Source: a virus
Virus record (IMG/VR): IMGVR_UViG_3300022074_000228
Span: 1-30,922 of that record
DNA: 30,922 nucleotides
Reading direction: 5' to 3' (one strand)
The notes beneath the pieces were generated by a model, which searched no databases, was not told the DNA's origin, and saw only the letters and a program-made list of their open reading frames with translations. Below are positions 16,981 to 23,437 of the stretch, in pieces; the stretch's first letter is position 1, and every line of letters begins with the position of its first letter. A program made the translations under genes and the position numbers.

Positions 16981-17004
16981 AGGGCGCTTTGGCGCCCTTT
17001 TTTT
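16981..17004 (+). terminator. Intrinsic terminator after gene 23
   Basis: AGGGCGC at 16981-16987 pairs perfectly with GCGCCCT at 16992-16998 around a TTTG loop, followed by a run of seven T. This is a textbook rho-independent terminator and closes the head operon, 43 bases after the gp23 stop codon. Confidence 0.93.
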
Positions 17005-17045
17005 ATAAGCTATTGATTTCATTGAAAACAAAAATGCGCCTGAAC

Positions 17046-17066
17046 CGCAATTAACTGTGTACAAAC
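17046..17066 (-). repeat. Inverted copy of a 21-base element also found before gene 55
   Basis: Read on the minus strand, this stretch is GTTTGTACACAGTTAATTGC followed by G. It matches 20 of 21 bases of the + strand at 21433-21453, with 16 identical bases in a row. Both copies lie in the only two sizeable promoter-bearing gaps of this half of the window. It contains the palindrome TGTACA. Confidence 0.7.
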
Positions 17067-17086
17067 GATTCGTAATATGTTAATAT
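17058..17086 (+). promoter_or_regulatory. Sigma70-like promoter (TGTACA-N17-TAATAT)
   Basis: TGTACA at 17058-17063 and TAATAT at 17081-17086 are 17 bases apart, the same layout as the promoters before genes 55, 47 and 44. An overlapping TATAAT at 17084-17089 gives a 20-base spacer and is less likely. It drives the three small genes from 17112, upstream of which no late promoter is seen. Confidence 0.55.
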
Positions 17087-17111
17087 AATTATATCAAATG
17101 GAGAAAAACAA

Positions 17112-17282
17112 ATGTTGTATATTAATGAAATCAAAGAAATGTTCAACTGCACATTCGACTATGCAGAAAAAGTTGTTGATAACATGGGTGGTCTTGGCTT
17201 TGACTTCTCTCAATCTTCGCAAGAAGAGTTTAATGCAACTGCAACTGAAATCTTTCAACTAATGGAAAGTGGAGTATTATAA
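17112..17282 (+). CDS. Hypothetical small protein (56 aa)
   Basis: ATG at 17112 follows the ribosome site ATGGAGA and opens a 56-codon frame (MLYINEIKEMFNCTFDYAEK...) ending in TAA at 17280-17282. Its stop overlaps the next start by one base (TAATG), strong support for a real gene. The sequence is acidic and mostly helical, with no membrane segment. I do not recognise the family. It is the first gene of a three-gene unit behind a sigma70-like promoter, so expression is probably early or middle rather than late. Confidence 0.7.
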   Translation: MLYINEIKEMFNCTFDYAEKVVDNMGGLGFDFSQSSQEEFNATATEIFQLMESGVL

Positions 17283-17689
17283 TGGAATTTACTTACTCAG
17301 ACGATTGCTTCTCAGATCTTTTCAAGGACGTTAATGGTTTCCGTCCTAGTGGCTCTTTGATGGACGATTGGAATGATCGCACTCCTCGCCAGAAGCAAGA
17401 GCTTTGGAATGCTCTTTGCGATGAGCTTGAGGAAAATACTAAGGCTGAGAAAGCAGCTGAAGTAGTCGCTATCGAGAAGTTCGAAGCTCGTATCCAAGAT
17501 ATTATTGAGCTTGGTGCTGCTAATCGTACTAACGCTCTTTTGTGGATGTCTGGTACAGAGACATTCTATAATGTCCAATGTGTTGAGCATTTTGTTTGGG
17601 AGCAAGGTATTTTGTTTACCGATTATGGTAAGCAGCTAGTTAAAGATCTGGCTGCAATCGTTGATTATAAGGAGTATGACTATGCATAA
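17282..17689 (+). CDS. Hypothetical acidic helical protein (135 aa)
   Basis: The 135-residue protein opens with MEFTYSDDCFSDLFKDVNGFRPSG, continues with a charged helix (RQKQELWNALCDELEENTKAEKAAEVVAIEKFEARIQDII) and a C-terminal NALLWMSGTETFYNVQCVEHFVWEQGILFTDYG part. Similar proteins recur in marine T4-like phages but I know no function. It is coupled to the gene before (TAATG) and overlaps the gene after by 8 bases. No metal or nucleotide-binding motif is obvious. Confidence 0.7.
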   Translation: MEFTYSDDCFSDLFKDVNGFRPSGSLMDDWNDRTPRQKQELWNALCDELEENTKAEKAAEVVAIEKFEARIQDIIELGAANRTNALLWMSGTETFYNVQCVEHFVWEQGILFTDYGKQLVKDLAAIVDYKEYDYA

Positions 17690-17879
17690 CGATTCATGGA
17701 CAATAAAGGCTTATCAGCATAAGAATGGTAGGCGTGAACTTGTTGAATGGGCCACTGGATTTGGCCATAAGCACGCACGTGAGTACTATCAGCGTTTATA
17801 TGATACAGATGAATATTCAGAACTTAGAATGACTAGAGTCAATCCTGAAGTTGTATTGTATAAAGCAGCTGCACAATAA
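17682..17879 (+). CDS. Hypothetical small basic protein (65 aa)
   Basis: I choose the ATG at 17682 because AAGGAG at 17669-17674 lies 7 bases before it; the in-frame TTG at 17661 and ATG at 17676 are respectively upstream of and too close to that site. The 65-residue product (MHNDSWTIKAYQHKNGRRELVEW...) has a beta-strand opening, a HKHAREYYQRLYDTDEYSEL helix and a closing strand, like small single-domain phage proteins of unknown role. It ends 2 bases before the convergent minus-strand gene, with no visible terminator between them. Confidence 0.65.
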   Translation: MHNDSWTIKAYQHKNGRRELVEWATGFGHKHAREYYQRLYDTDEYSELRMTRVNPEVVLYKAAAQ

Positions 17880-17881
17880 AA

Positions 17882-18358
17882 TTACCATGTGTTTTGTGTT
17901 AAGCCAATCCAATAAATAACACCGCCCATAATACCAATAGCTGTTAGGGTTATAAGAATACCAAAGGTCCATGTAATTATTTTTTCTTTTATTTCTTCGG
18001 CCCTATAAACAGCTTCTTTTTGTTCCTTTCTCATCTGAGCTTCTATTCGTAGAATCTCTTTCCAAGCAGATGGACCATAAACAGTAGATATAAAACTTCT
18101 TAGTTCTTCTCTCATATCATCTGCTTTTTTCTTATGTACCCAAACCTCCATGGCATTAGCTTGAACTCCACCACCAAGAGCCTTATACCATGGAGGTTTT
18201 TCTGCCTTTTGATGTGCGTAATCAATATCTGATATTGCCTTTGACCAAGCTCCTAATTGCCCGGTCATGTCTTGTATATCTCGCCCAACAGATATGGCCT
18301 TTTTAATGCCATTAAATGCTGTAGTTGCTAAACCAATAGCTGTTACTGGATCGACCAT
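17882..18358 (-). CDS. Minus-strand protein with C-terminal membrane anchor, function unknown
   Basis: This is the only convincing minus-strand gene. The 158-residue protein has an N-terminal Ala/Gly-rich helix (VTAIGLATTAFNGIKKAI), a long charged helical region (about 75-125, KKKADDMREELRSF, RIEAQMRKEQKEAVYRAEEIKEK), and one hydrophobic segment at about 130-152 (WTFGILITLTAIGIMGGVIYWI) close to the C-terminus. It would be a tail-anchored membrane or membrane-penetrating protein. It has its own minus-strand late promoter and the strong ribosome site AGGGGGA. Timing and topology would suit a lysis-related or virion ejection role, but neither is shown. I recall similar proteins in marine T4-like phages without a function. 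Confidence 0.75.
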   Translation of the reverse strand: MVDPVTAIGLATTAFNGIKKAISVGRDIQDMTGQLGAWSKAISDIDYAHQKAEKPPWYKALGGGVQANAMEVWVHKKKADDMREELRSFISTVYGPSAWKEILRIEAQMRKEQKEAVYRAEEIKEKIITWTFGILITLTAIGIMGGVIYWIGLTQNTW

Positions 18359-18388
18359 GAGGTCCCCCTATTCATTCACCTTCGTGTA

Positions 18389-18396
18389 TATTTATA
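18389..18396 (-). promoter_or_regulatory. Minus-strand T4-type late promoter
   Basis: The + strand reads TATTTATA, so the minus strand carries exact TATAAATA, 30 bases upstream of the start of the minus-strand gene. It faces away from the + strand late promoter at 18419, with 22 bases between the two elements. Confidence 0.75.
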
Positions 18397-18418
18397 AAAA
18401 AGTGTTCTTTTTAACTGA

Positions 18419-18426
18419 TATAAATA
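18419..18426 (+). promoter_or_regulatory. T4-type late promoter before the tail-tube-like gene
   Basis: TATAAATA followed by C lies 23 bases before the ATG at 18450, with the ribosome site AGAGGAAG between. Paired back-to-back with the minus-strand late promoter. Confidence 0.75.
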
Positions 18427-18449
18427 CAGGTATATAAAGAGGAAGAAAA

Positions 18450-18995
18450 ATGGTTACATTAAATCCTAGTGCTAAAGTAAATTCATCTATTACATCGCAC
18501 TCATCAGATTTAAATAATGTGAATATGCTGCAGCCTAATTTATTTAGGTTGGTAGTAGATCGTGAGAATTATCCTAATTTAGAGTTTTTTGCTACCGGAA
18601 TAAACCATCCTTCTGTTGATGCAGCACCGGCTGAACTACAGTATCAAAAAGTTTCTAGGATTAATTTTGTTGCTGATAAATTAAACTATGGTGATTTGAA
18701 CGTAAATTTAGTACTAGATGAGAATATGAACTCATATATCGAAATGCATAATTGGATAACACGAATGGTTCAAGAGGATTACAGAGATCCTTTAGGTAGA
18801 GACTCTAAGTTGCCACCTATTGAATCTGATATTACAGTTCATGTATTAAGCAGCCACAACAATACTCTTAGAAAAATTAAATACATTGACTGTATTCCAA
18901 CAACATTAGGAGCAGTTGACTTTGAAGCACAGAATGCAGAAGGATATATAACATATCCGATCTCATTTAGATTTAACTATTTTGAAATTACTTGA
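18450..18995 (+). CDS. Tail-tube-fold structural protein (gp19-like; baseplate or tail completion role)
   Basis: The 181-residue protein shows the tube-family pattern: NLFRLVVDRENYPNLEFFATGINHPSV, then QYQKVSRINFVADKLNYGDLNVNLVLDENMNSYIEMHNWI, and a C-terminal beta hairpin with FEAQNAEGYITYPISFRFNYFEI. T4 gp19, gp48 and gp54 share this fold, so it may be a tube initiator or cap at the baseplate. In marine T4-like phages the gene before uvsY is often called gene 3 (tail completion), and this protein could be what carries that label. It is behind its own late promoter, consistent with a virion part. The exact counterpart is not settled. Confidence 0.65.
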   Translation: MVTLNPSAKVNSSITSHSSDLNNVNMLQPNLFRLVVDRENYPNLEFFATGINHPSVDAAPAELQYQKVSRINFVADKLNYGDLNVNLVLDENMNSYIEMHNWITRMVQEDYRDPLGRDSKLPPIESDITVHVLSSHNNTLRKIKYIDCIPTTLGAVDFEAQNAEGYITYPISFRFNYFEIT

Positions 18996-19010
18996 TAACA
19001 AGGTTATATT

Positions 19011-19454
19011 ATGGACTTACAAACAATACTTGCCCAATGGCAAGAAGACTGTGTAATTGACAACAGTAGATTAGATGTAGTATCACGAGATACTCCTAAG
19101 CTTCATGCAAAATATCTAGAAAAATTATCATATGCAAAGCTGTCTCTTCGAAGAGCTGAAGCAGCACAAAAGATTTTATTGAAAAATAAATGGCTTTGGT
19201 ATAATGGTAAGATGTCACAAGAGCGTATGGACGAGCTGGGATGGTCATATGATCCGCTGGATGGATTAAAGATCATGAAAGGTGAAATGGATTATTATTA
19301 TGACTCAGATCCTGATATTCAAAAAAGTGAAGAAAAAATAGCCTATTGGAAAACAGTTATAGATACCCTAACAGATATAGTTGATTCCTTAAAATGGCGT
19401 CATCAAACTGTGGGTAATATTATTAGATGGAAAACATTTGAAGCAGGTGGATAG
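19011..19454 (+). CDS. uvsY: Recombination mediator UvsY
   Basis: The 147-residue protein aligns with T4 UvsY (137 residues): an opening LQTILAQWQEDCVIDNSRLD, a helix KLSYAKLSLRRAEAAQKILLKNKWLWYNGK, the KIAYWKTVIDTLTDIVDSLKWR segment and the ending RWKTFEAGG, close to the T4 FEAGK end. UvsY loads the UvsX recombinase onto gp32-coated single strands. UvsX and gp32 genes are not in the window. Its TAG stop overlaps the GTG start of uvsW, so the two are translated together, an arrangement also seen in cyanophages. Confidence 0.88.
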   Translation: MDLQTILAQWQEDCVIDNSRLDVVSRDTPKLHAKYLEKLSYAKLSLRRAEAAQKILLKNKWLWYNGKMSQERMDELGWSYDPLDGLKIMKGEMDYYYDSDPDIQKSEEKIAYWKTVIDTLTDIVDSLKWRHQTVGNIIRWKTFEAGG

Positions 19455-20947
19455 TGGCTGATATTAAAGTTGAATTAATAAATTATAGTATGATGTATAT
19501 TGATTGCGAGCGTGGTGTCGCACAAGAACTATCTGAATACTTTAGTTTCTATGTACCTGGTTATAAATTTATGCCAGCATACCGTAACAAGGTATGGGAT
19601 GGTAAAATCAGATTATTCAATTACATGACTGGAGAGCTCTCTGCTGGGCTATATGTTTATTTAATAAAGTTTGCAGCTGAGCGATCGTATACTGTTGACA
19701 CTCAAGAATCTTCGTATGGTCTACCGGTACCTCCTCCACAACCTCTTCAACATTTGACTGATTTACTAGCTGACGAAGCACTTCCATTTCAACCTCGAGA
19801 CTATCAATACGATGCGCTTGAAACAGCCCTAAAAAGAACTCGAGCAATATTACTATCTCCTACTGGGTCTGGAAAATCATTTATAATATATTTACTAATT
19901 AAATACTGGTTACACTATTTATCAAATGGATTTAAGTATCCTAAGGGTGGAAAAGTTCTTATTATTGTTCCAACAACCTCTTTAGTAGAGCAAATGCATC
20001 AAGACTTTATAGATTATGGACAAAGACCAGAAGGTATGCATAGAATTTATTCTGGTAAAGACAAGAATACAGATAAAGCTATTATAATATCTACATGGCA
20101 GAGCATATATAAATACCCTAAGAAATGGTTTGAACAATTCGGAATGGTTATTGGGGATGAGTGCCATGGCTTTAAATCAAAGTCATTATCATCTATTATG
20201 AATAAAGCTACTGAAGCAAAATATCGGTTCGGTACTACAGGAACACTAGATGGCACTCAAACACACAAATTAGTTCTAGAAGGTTTATTTGGTCCAGTAC
20301 ATAAAGTAACTACTACAAAGAAATTACAAGATAATGAAACATTAGCACCTTTAGACATAAAGGTTTTATTGTTAAATTATGAAGAGGAGATTCGTAAAAA
20401 CTTTGGTAAAAAAACATATCAGCAGGAAATTGACTTCATTATTGGAAATACTGGGCGTAACAGGCTTATTTCTAATTTGGCTATATCTGCTAAAGGAAAT
20501 ACTCTTGTCCTATTTAACCGCGTGGACGCTCATGGCAAGCCTCTCTATGAGTTGATAAATAGTAAGGTAGTTGAGGGAAGAAAAGTATTTTTTGTATCAG
20601 GTGAAGTTGCTACTTCAGATAGAGAAGCCATAAGACAGATTGTGGAGAAACAAAAGGATGCTATCATTGTCGCTAGTCTTGGTACTTTTAGTACTGGCAT
20701 TAACATACGGAACTTGCACAATATTATTTTTGCAAGCCCTTCGAAGTCACAAATCAAAGTCTTACAGTCTATTGGTAGGGGACTTCGGAAATCGGACAAT
20801 GGACAGATTACTACTCTCTATGATGTAGCTGATGATTTACATTGGAAATCACAGAAAAACTATACTTTATTACATTCAGCTCAACGAGTAAAAATTTATG
20901 AAAAAGAAGAATTTAAATATCAAATAATAAAGGTAGATATTAAATGA
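19454..20947 (+). CDS. uvsW: UvsW RNA-DNA and DNA helicase
   Basis: The 497-residue superfamily 2 helicase starts with GTG overlapping the uvsY stop. It has the small N-terminal DNA-binding domain (about 1-105), then Q-motif-like FQPRDYQYDAL, Walker A SPTGSGKS (135-142), DECH box (235-238), GTTGTL motif III, and SIGRGLRK motif VI near residue 445. T4 UvsW (503 residues) unwinds R-loops and branched DNA and shifts replication from origin-dependent to recombination-dependent late in infection. The next gene overlaps its end by 4 bases (ATGA). Confidence 0.93.
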   Translation: MADIKVELINYSMMYIDCERGVAQELSEYFSFYVPGYKFMPAYRNKVWDGKIRLFNYMTGELSAGLYVYLIKFAAERSYTVDTQESSYGLPVPPPQPLQHLTDLLADEALPFQPRDYQYDALETALKRTRAILLSPTGSGKSFIIYLLIKYWLHYLSNGFKYPKGGKVLIIVPTTSLVEQMHQDFIDYGQRPEGMHRIYSGKDKNTDKAIIISTWQSIYKYPKKWFEQFGMVIGDECHGFKSKSLSSIMNKATEAKYRFGTTGTLDGTQTHKLVLEGLFGPVHKVTTTKKLQDNETLAPLDIKVLLLNYEEEIRKNFGKKTYQQEIDFIIGNTGRNRLISNLAISAKGNTLVLFNRVDAHGKPLYELINSKVVEGRKVFFVSGEVATSDREAIRQIVEKQKDAIIVASLGTFSTGINIRNLHNIIFASPSKSQIKVLQSIGRGLRKSDNGQITTLYDVADDLHWKSQKNYTLLHSAQRVKIYEKEEFKYQIIKVDIK

Positions 20948-21378
20948 AACGTGAAAATATAAGACAATTCAAGCTAGTATCTGGTGAAGAAATCCTTTGC
21001 GAGATTATCGAATGGGATAACGATGTAAGTGAAGAAATTATTGTAAGGAATATATATAATATTGTTTCTGTTGATAATAAGAAAACTAGTGTCAGATATT
21101 ATACCTTTGAACCTTTTATGTGTTTACAATCAGAAGACAGCATGTTTCAAACTTTTAATCCATACCACATCGTTGTAACTGCAATCCCCACTAATGAAAT
21201 CCTTGATCAGTTTGAATCTAATGTAAAATTAAATAAAATGGATGTTGAAGAAATTGAAAACGAATTAAAAAAGAAGTCTTCTGAAATTAAAAAATTATTA
21301 AACATTACGGATTCAGAACCAGAAGAAATTGAAAACTCTAAAGTGATCAAATTCAGACCCAAAGATACAATGCATTAA
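20944..21378 (+). CDS. Hypothetical protein, possibly LSm-like
   Basis: The 144-residue protein opens with a beta strand pattern (FKLVSGEEILCEIIEWDND, then EIIVRNIYNIVSV) typical of a small SH3/LSm-like barrel, followed by VRYYTFEPFMCLQSED and FNPYHIVVTAIPTNEILDQFESNVKL, and a charged helical tail ending in VIKFRPKD. Related proteins with the KLxxGEE opening recur in marine T4-like phages; I know of no function. The ATG overlaps the uvsW stop by 4 bases, so it is part of the uvsY-uvsW unit. A late coactivator (gp33) was considered, but no clamp-binding C-terminus is present. Confidence 0.65.
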   Translation: MKRENIRQFKLVSGEEILCEIIEWDNDVSEEIIVRNIYNIVSVDNKKTSVRYYTFEPFMCLQSEDSMFQTFNPYHIVVTAIPTNEILDQFESNVKLNKMDVEEIENELKKKSSEIKKLLNITDSEPEEIENSKVIKFRPKDTMH

Positions 21379-21432
21379 GTGTATCTCTACCCTCCAACAA
21401 AGCTGTTACTTTTATTATACACTGTTTGGCAG

Positions 21433-21453
21433 GTTTGTACACAGTTAAATGCG
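21433..21453 (+). repeat. 21-base element repeated in inverse orientation at 17046-17066
   Basis: GTTTGTACACAGTTAAATGC plus G, in the 156-base gap before gene 55. It matches the reverse complement of 17046-17066 at 20 of 21 positions. Unlike the TGTACA at 21486, no good -10 lies 17 bases downstream, so a role as a protein binding site or replication-related element is as likely as a promoter. The rest of the gap shows only an AT-rich stretch. Confidence 0.65.
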
Positions 21454-21485
21454 CAAAACTTAACAAAAATTGAATAAAAAACATA

Positions 21486-21514
21486 TGTACATTTTCTGTA
21501 AAACAGATTAGAAT
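21486..21514 (+). promoter_or_regulatory. Sigma70-like promoter before gene 55 (TGTACA-N17-TAGAAT)
   Basis: TGTACA at 21486-21491 and TAGAAT at 21509-21514 are separated by exactly 17 bases, 21 bases before the ATG of gene 55. This fits early or middle transcription by host RNA polymerase, needed before the late sigma factor exists. Confidence 0.65.
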
Positions 21515-21534
21515 GTTATAAAGGATATTTTATT

Positions 21535-22134
21535 ATGGCAAAAAAGAAAAGCATTCATTACGTAAACAATAAAGAGTTCTCATTAGCAGTTGTCGATTAT
21601 TGTAAGAACTTACAAGAAGCAAAAGAGAATAATGCTGAAAATTTACCACTAGTTCCAAATTATATTGCTTCTTGCTTTTTAAAAATAGCAGAGGGCTTAT
21701 CTCATAAATCTAATTTTATTCGATATACTTATAGAGAAGAAATGGTAATGGATGCTGTTGAGAATTGTTTGAAGGCTATAGAAAATTATAATATAGAAGC
21801 CGCTACAAGATCAGGAAATCCAAATGCATTTGCGTATTTCACACAGATTAGTTGGTATGCTTTTTTGCGTAGAATTGCAAAAGAAAAAAAGCAACAGGAT
21901 GTAAAACTTAAATACCTGTCCCAAAGTGGTATTGAGCAATATGTTTACAACGATGTTGGTGATACGGCAGCTGCAAATGTCATGAATAATTTCTTAGGTC
22001 AATTGAAAGAAAGAATTGATAAGGTAAAAGAAAAAGATACTATATTCAAATCATATCTAAAAGAAGATAAAGCTCGCAGAAAAAAAATAATAAAAGTTGA
22101 TTCTGATCTATCTAGGTTTATGGAAGACGAATAA
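21535..22134 (+). CDS. 55: Late transcription sigma factor gp55
   Basis: The 199-residue protein is the T4-family late sigma factor (T4 gp55 is 185). Recognisable parts are YRTYREEMVMDAVENCLKAIENYN around 65-90, a region 2-like segment, and NPNAFAYFTQISWYAFLRRIAKEKKQQ at about 100-128, the DNA/polymerase-binding helix. The ending DLSRFMEDE is a hydrophobic-acidic tail resembling the T4 gp55 motif that contacts the sliding clamp. gp55 directs host RNA polymerase to TATAAATA, and many such sites lie before the virion genes here. Preceded by its own sigma70-like promoter and AAAGGA. Confidence 0.9.
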   Translation: MAKKKSIHYVNNKEFSLAVVDYCKNLQEAKENNAENLPLVPNYIASCFLKIAEGLSHKSNFIRYTYREEMVMDAVENCLKAIENYNIEAATRSGNPNAFAYFTQISWYAFLRRIAKEKKQQDVKLKYLSQSGIEQYVYNDVGDTAAANVMNNFLGQLKERIDKVKEKDTIFKSYLKEDKARRKKIIKVDSDLSRFMEDE

Positions 22135-22161
22135 AATATGAGCATATATTCTAAAAAGATG

Positions 22162-22190
22162 TTTACAAATATTATTTTTTGTTGTATAAT
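22162..22190 (+). promoter_or_regulatory. Sigma70-like promoter before gene 47 (TTTACA-N17-TATAAT)
   Basis: TTTACA at 22162-22167 and a perfect TATAAT at 22185-22190 are 17 bases apart. The start point would be near 22197, which rules out any gene 47 start upstream of the ATG at 22218. Confidence 0.75.
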
Positions 22191-22217
22191 AGTGTTGTAA
22201 TATCAGAAAGCAATTTA

Positions 22218-23279
22218 ATGAAAGTATGTATTTTAAATGACACTCATTGTGGCATCCGCAATAGCTCTGACGTATTTCTCGATAATGCAGAGAAATTTTA
22301 TTCTGATGTATTGTTTCCTTATCTTTTGGAACATAATATTAAGCATATTATCCATCTTGGTGATTACTACGATAACCGGAAGTTTGTCAACTTCCGTGCT
22401 CTTAACCGCAACAGGCATCACTTTCTTAAACCGTTAAGAGAAAATGGCATTACTATGGATATTATCTGTGGTAACCATGACACTTACTATAAAAATACAA
22501 ATGATCTAAATAGTCTCAAAGAGCTGTTGGGGCATTATATGAATGAAGTTAATATTATTCATGAACCTACTGTTATGGAATATGGTGGTTTTAAAATGGG
22601 CCTTGTCCCTTGGATTAGTTCTGATAATGAGGAAAAATCACTAAAATTTATTGCAAATGCAAAATGTGATTGGCTAGGTGGCCACTTCGAAATAGCTGGA
22701 TTTGAAATGGCAAAGGGTATTGAAAACCATCATGGAATGAAAAAGAATCTTTTCGATCGATTTGAAAAAGTATTATCCGGCCATTTTCATACTAAATCAG
22801 AACAAGATAATATTATATACCTTGGATCACAAATGGAGTTTTTTTGGAATGACGCACACGATCAGAAATATTTCCATATCATTGATACGAATGACAGGAC
22901 CCTCACTCCAGTGGCTAATCCACATACTTTGTTCCATCGTATCAGATATGATGACAGCATTAATGATTACAGGGATTTTGATACTTCTACTTTAGATAAT
23001 AAATTTGTAAAATTAATGGTGATTAATAAATCTGACCATTTTGCTTTTGATAGATTTATTGATAGGATTCAAGCCAGAAAAATACATGAACTAAAGATAG
23101 CAGAAAACTTTAATGAATTTATTGGTTCTAGTGTTGTTGATGATGGGATATCATTAGAAGACACGTCCACACTTCTTAATACGTACATTGATAATGTTGA
23201 TACAGATTTAGATAAAGATCTTATTAAAAATCGTATGCATGATCTTATGCTTGAGGCTCAAACAATGGAAGTCGCATGA
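22218..23279 (+). CDS. 47: Recombination nuclease subunit gp47 (Mre11/SbcD family)
   Basis: I start at ATG 22218 (MKVCILNDTHCG) because an in-frame upstream start at 22179 lies inside the promoter. The 353-residue protein has the calcineurin-type phosphoesterase motifs: NDTHCG (metal ligands Asp8, His10), LGDYYD, CGNHDTYY, GGHFE and SGHFHTK. gp46/gp47 form the Rad50/Mre11-like complex that resects DNA ends for recombination-dependent replication and helps degrade host DNA. T4 gp47 is 339 residues. A 53-residue gene overlaps its stop codon and separates it from gene 46. Confidence 0.92.
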   Translation: MKVCILNDTHCGIRNSSDVFLDNAEKFYSDVLFPYLLEHNIKHIIHLGDYYDNRKFVNFRALNRNRHHFLKPLRENGITMDIICGNHDTYYKNTNDLNSLKELLGHYMNEVNIIHEPTVMEYGGFKMGLVPWISSDNEEKSLKFIANAKCDWLGGHFEIAGFEMAKGIENHHGMKKNLFDRFEKVLSGHFHTKSEQDNIIYLGSQMEFFWNDAHDQKYFHIIDTNDRTLTPVANPHTLFHRIRYDDSINDYRDFDTSTLDNKFVKLMVINKSDHFAFDRFIDRIQARKIHELKIAENFNEFIGSSVVDDGISLEDTSTLLNTYIDNVDTDLDKDLIKNRMHDLMLEAQTMEVA

Positions 23280-23437
23280 CGATATTAGATCAATGGAAAA
23301 AATTATCGCGCGCAGATAAAATTGGCTATTTACAAAGAGCTCATTATTTGATAGAATGTGGTAATACAGGTTATGATGAAAACGTTGAGGAGCTCGCTAT
23401 AAAACTTTATCGCGATGAAATGAATGATAACATTTAA
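23276..23437 (+). CDS. Small protein between genes 47 and 46 (53 aa)
   Basis: ATG at 23276 overlaps the gp47 stop (ATGA), and the 53-codon frame (MTILDQWKKLSRADKIGYLQ...) ends in TAA at 23435-23437, overlapping the start of gene 46 by 14 bases. The product is helical, with a LSRADKIGYLQRAHYLI segment and an acidic ending YRDEMNDNI. Such a tight fit between two subunits of one complex suggests translational coupling. T4 has small genes (46.1, 46.2) near this position but I see no resemblance to them. Function unknown. Confidence 0.7.
   Translation: MTILDQWKKLSRADKIGYLQRAHYLIECGNTGYDENVEELAIKLYRDEMNDNI

Noticed and set aside
20108-20115. TATAAATA inside uvsW
   Set aside because: Exact match but mid-gene, with no start codon and ribosome site suitably placed downstream; treated as chance.
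21436-21441. First TGTACA in the gene 55 gap as a -35 element
   Set aside because: The hexamer 17 bases downstream is CTTAAC, a poor -10; the second TGTACA at 21486 has TAGAAT and is nearer the gene.
22179-22217. Upstream start for gene 47
   Set aside because: It overlaps the -10 box at 22185-22190, and the expected transcript starts after it; the product from 22218 matches the family start.
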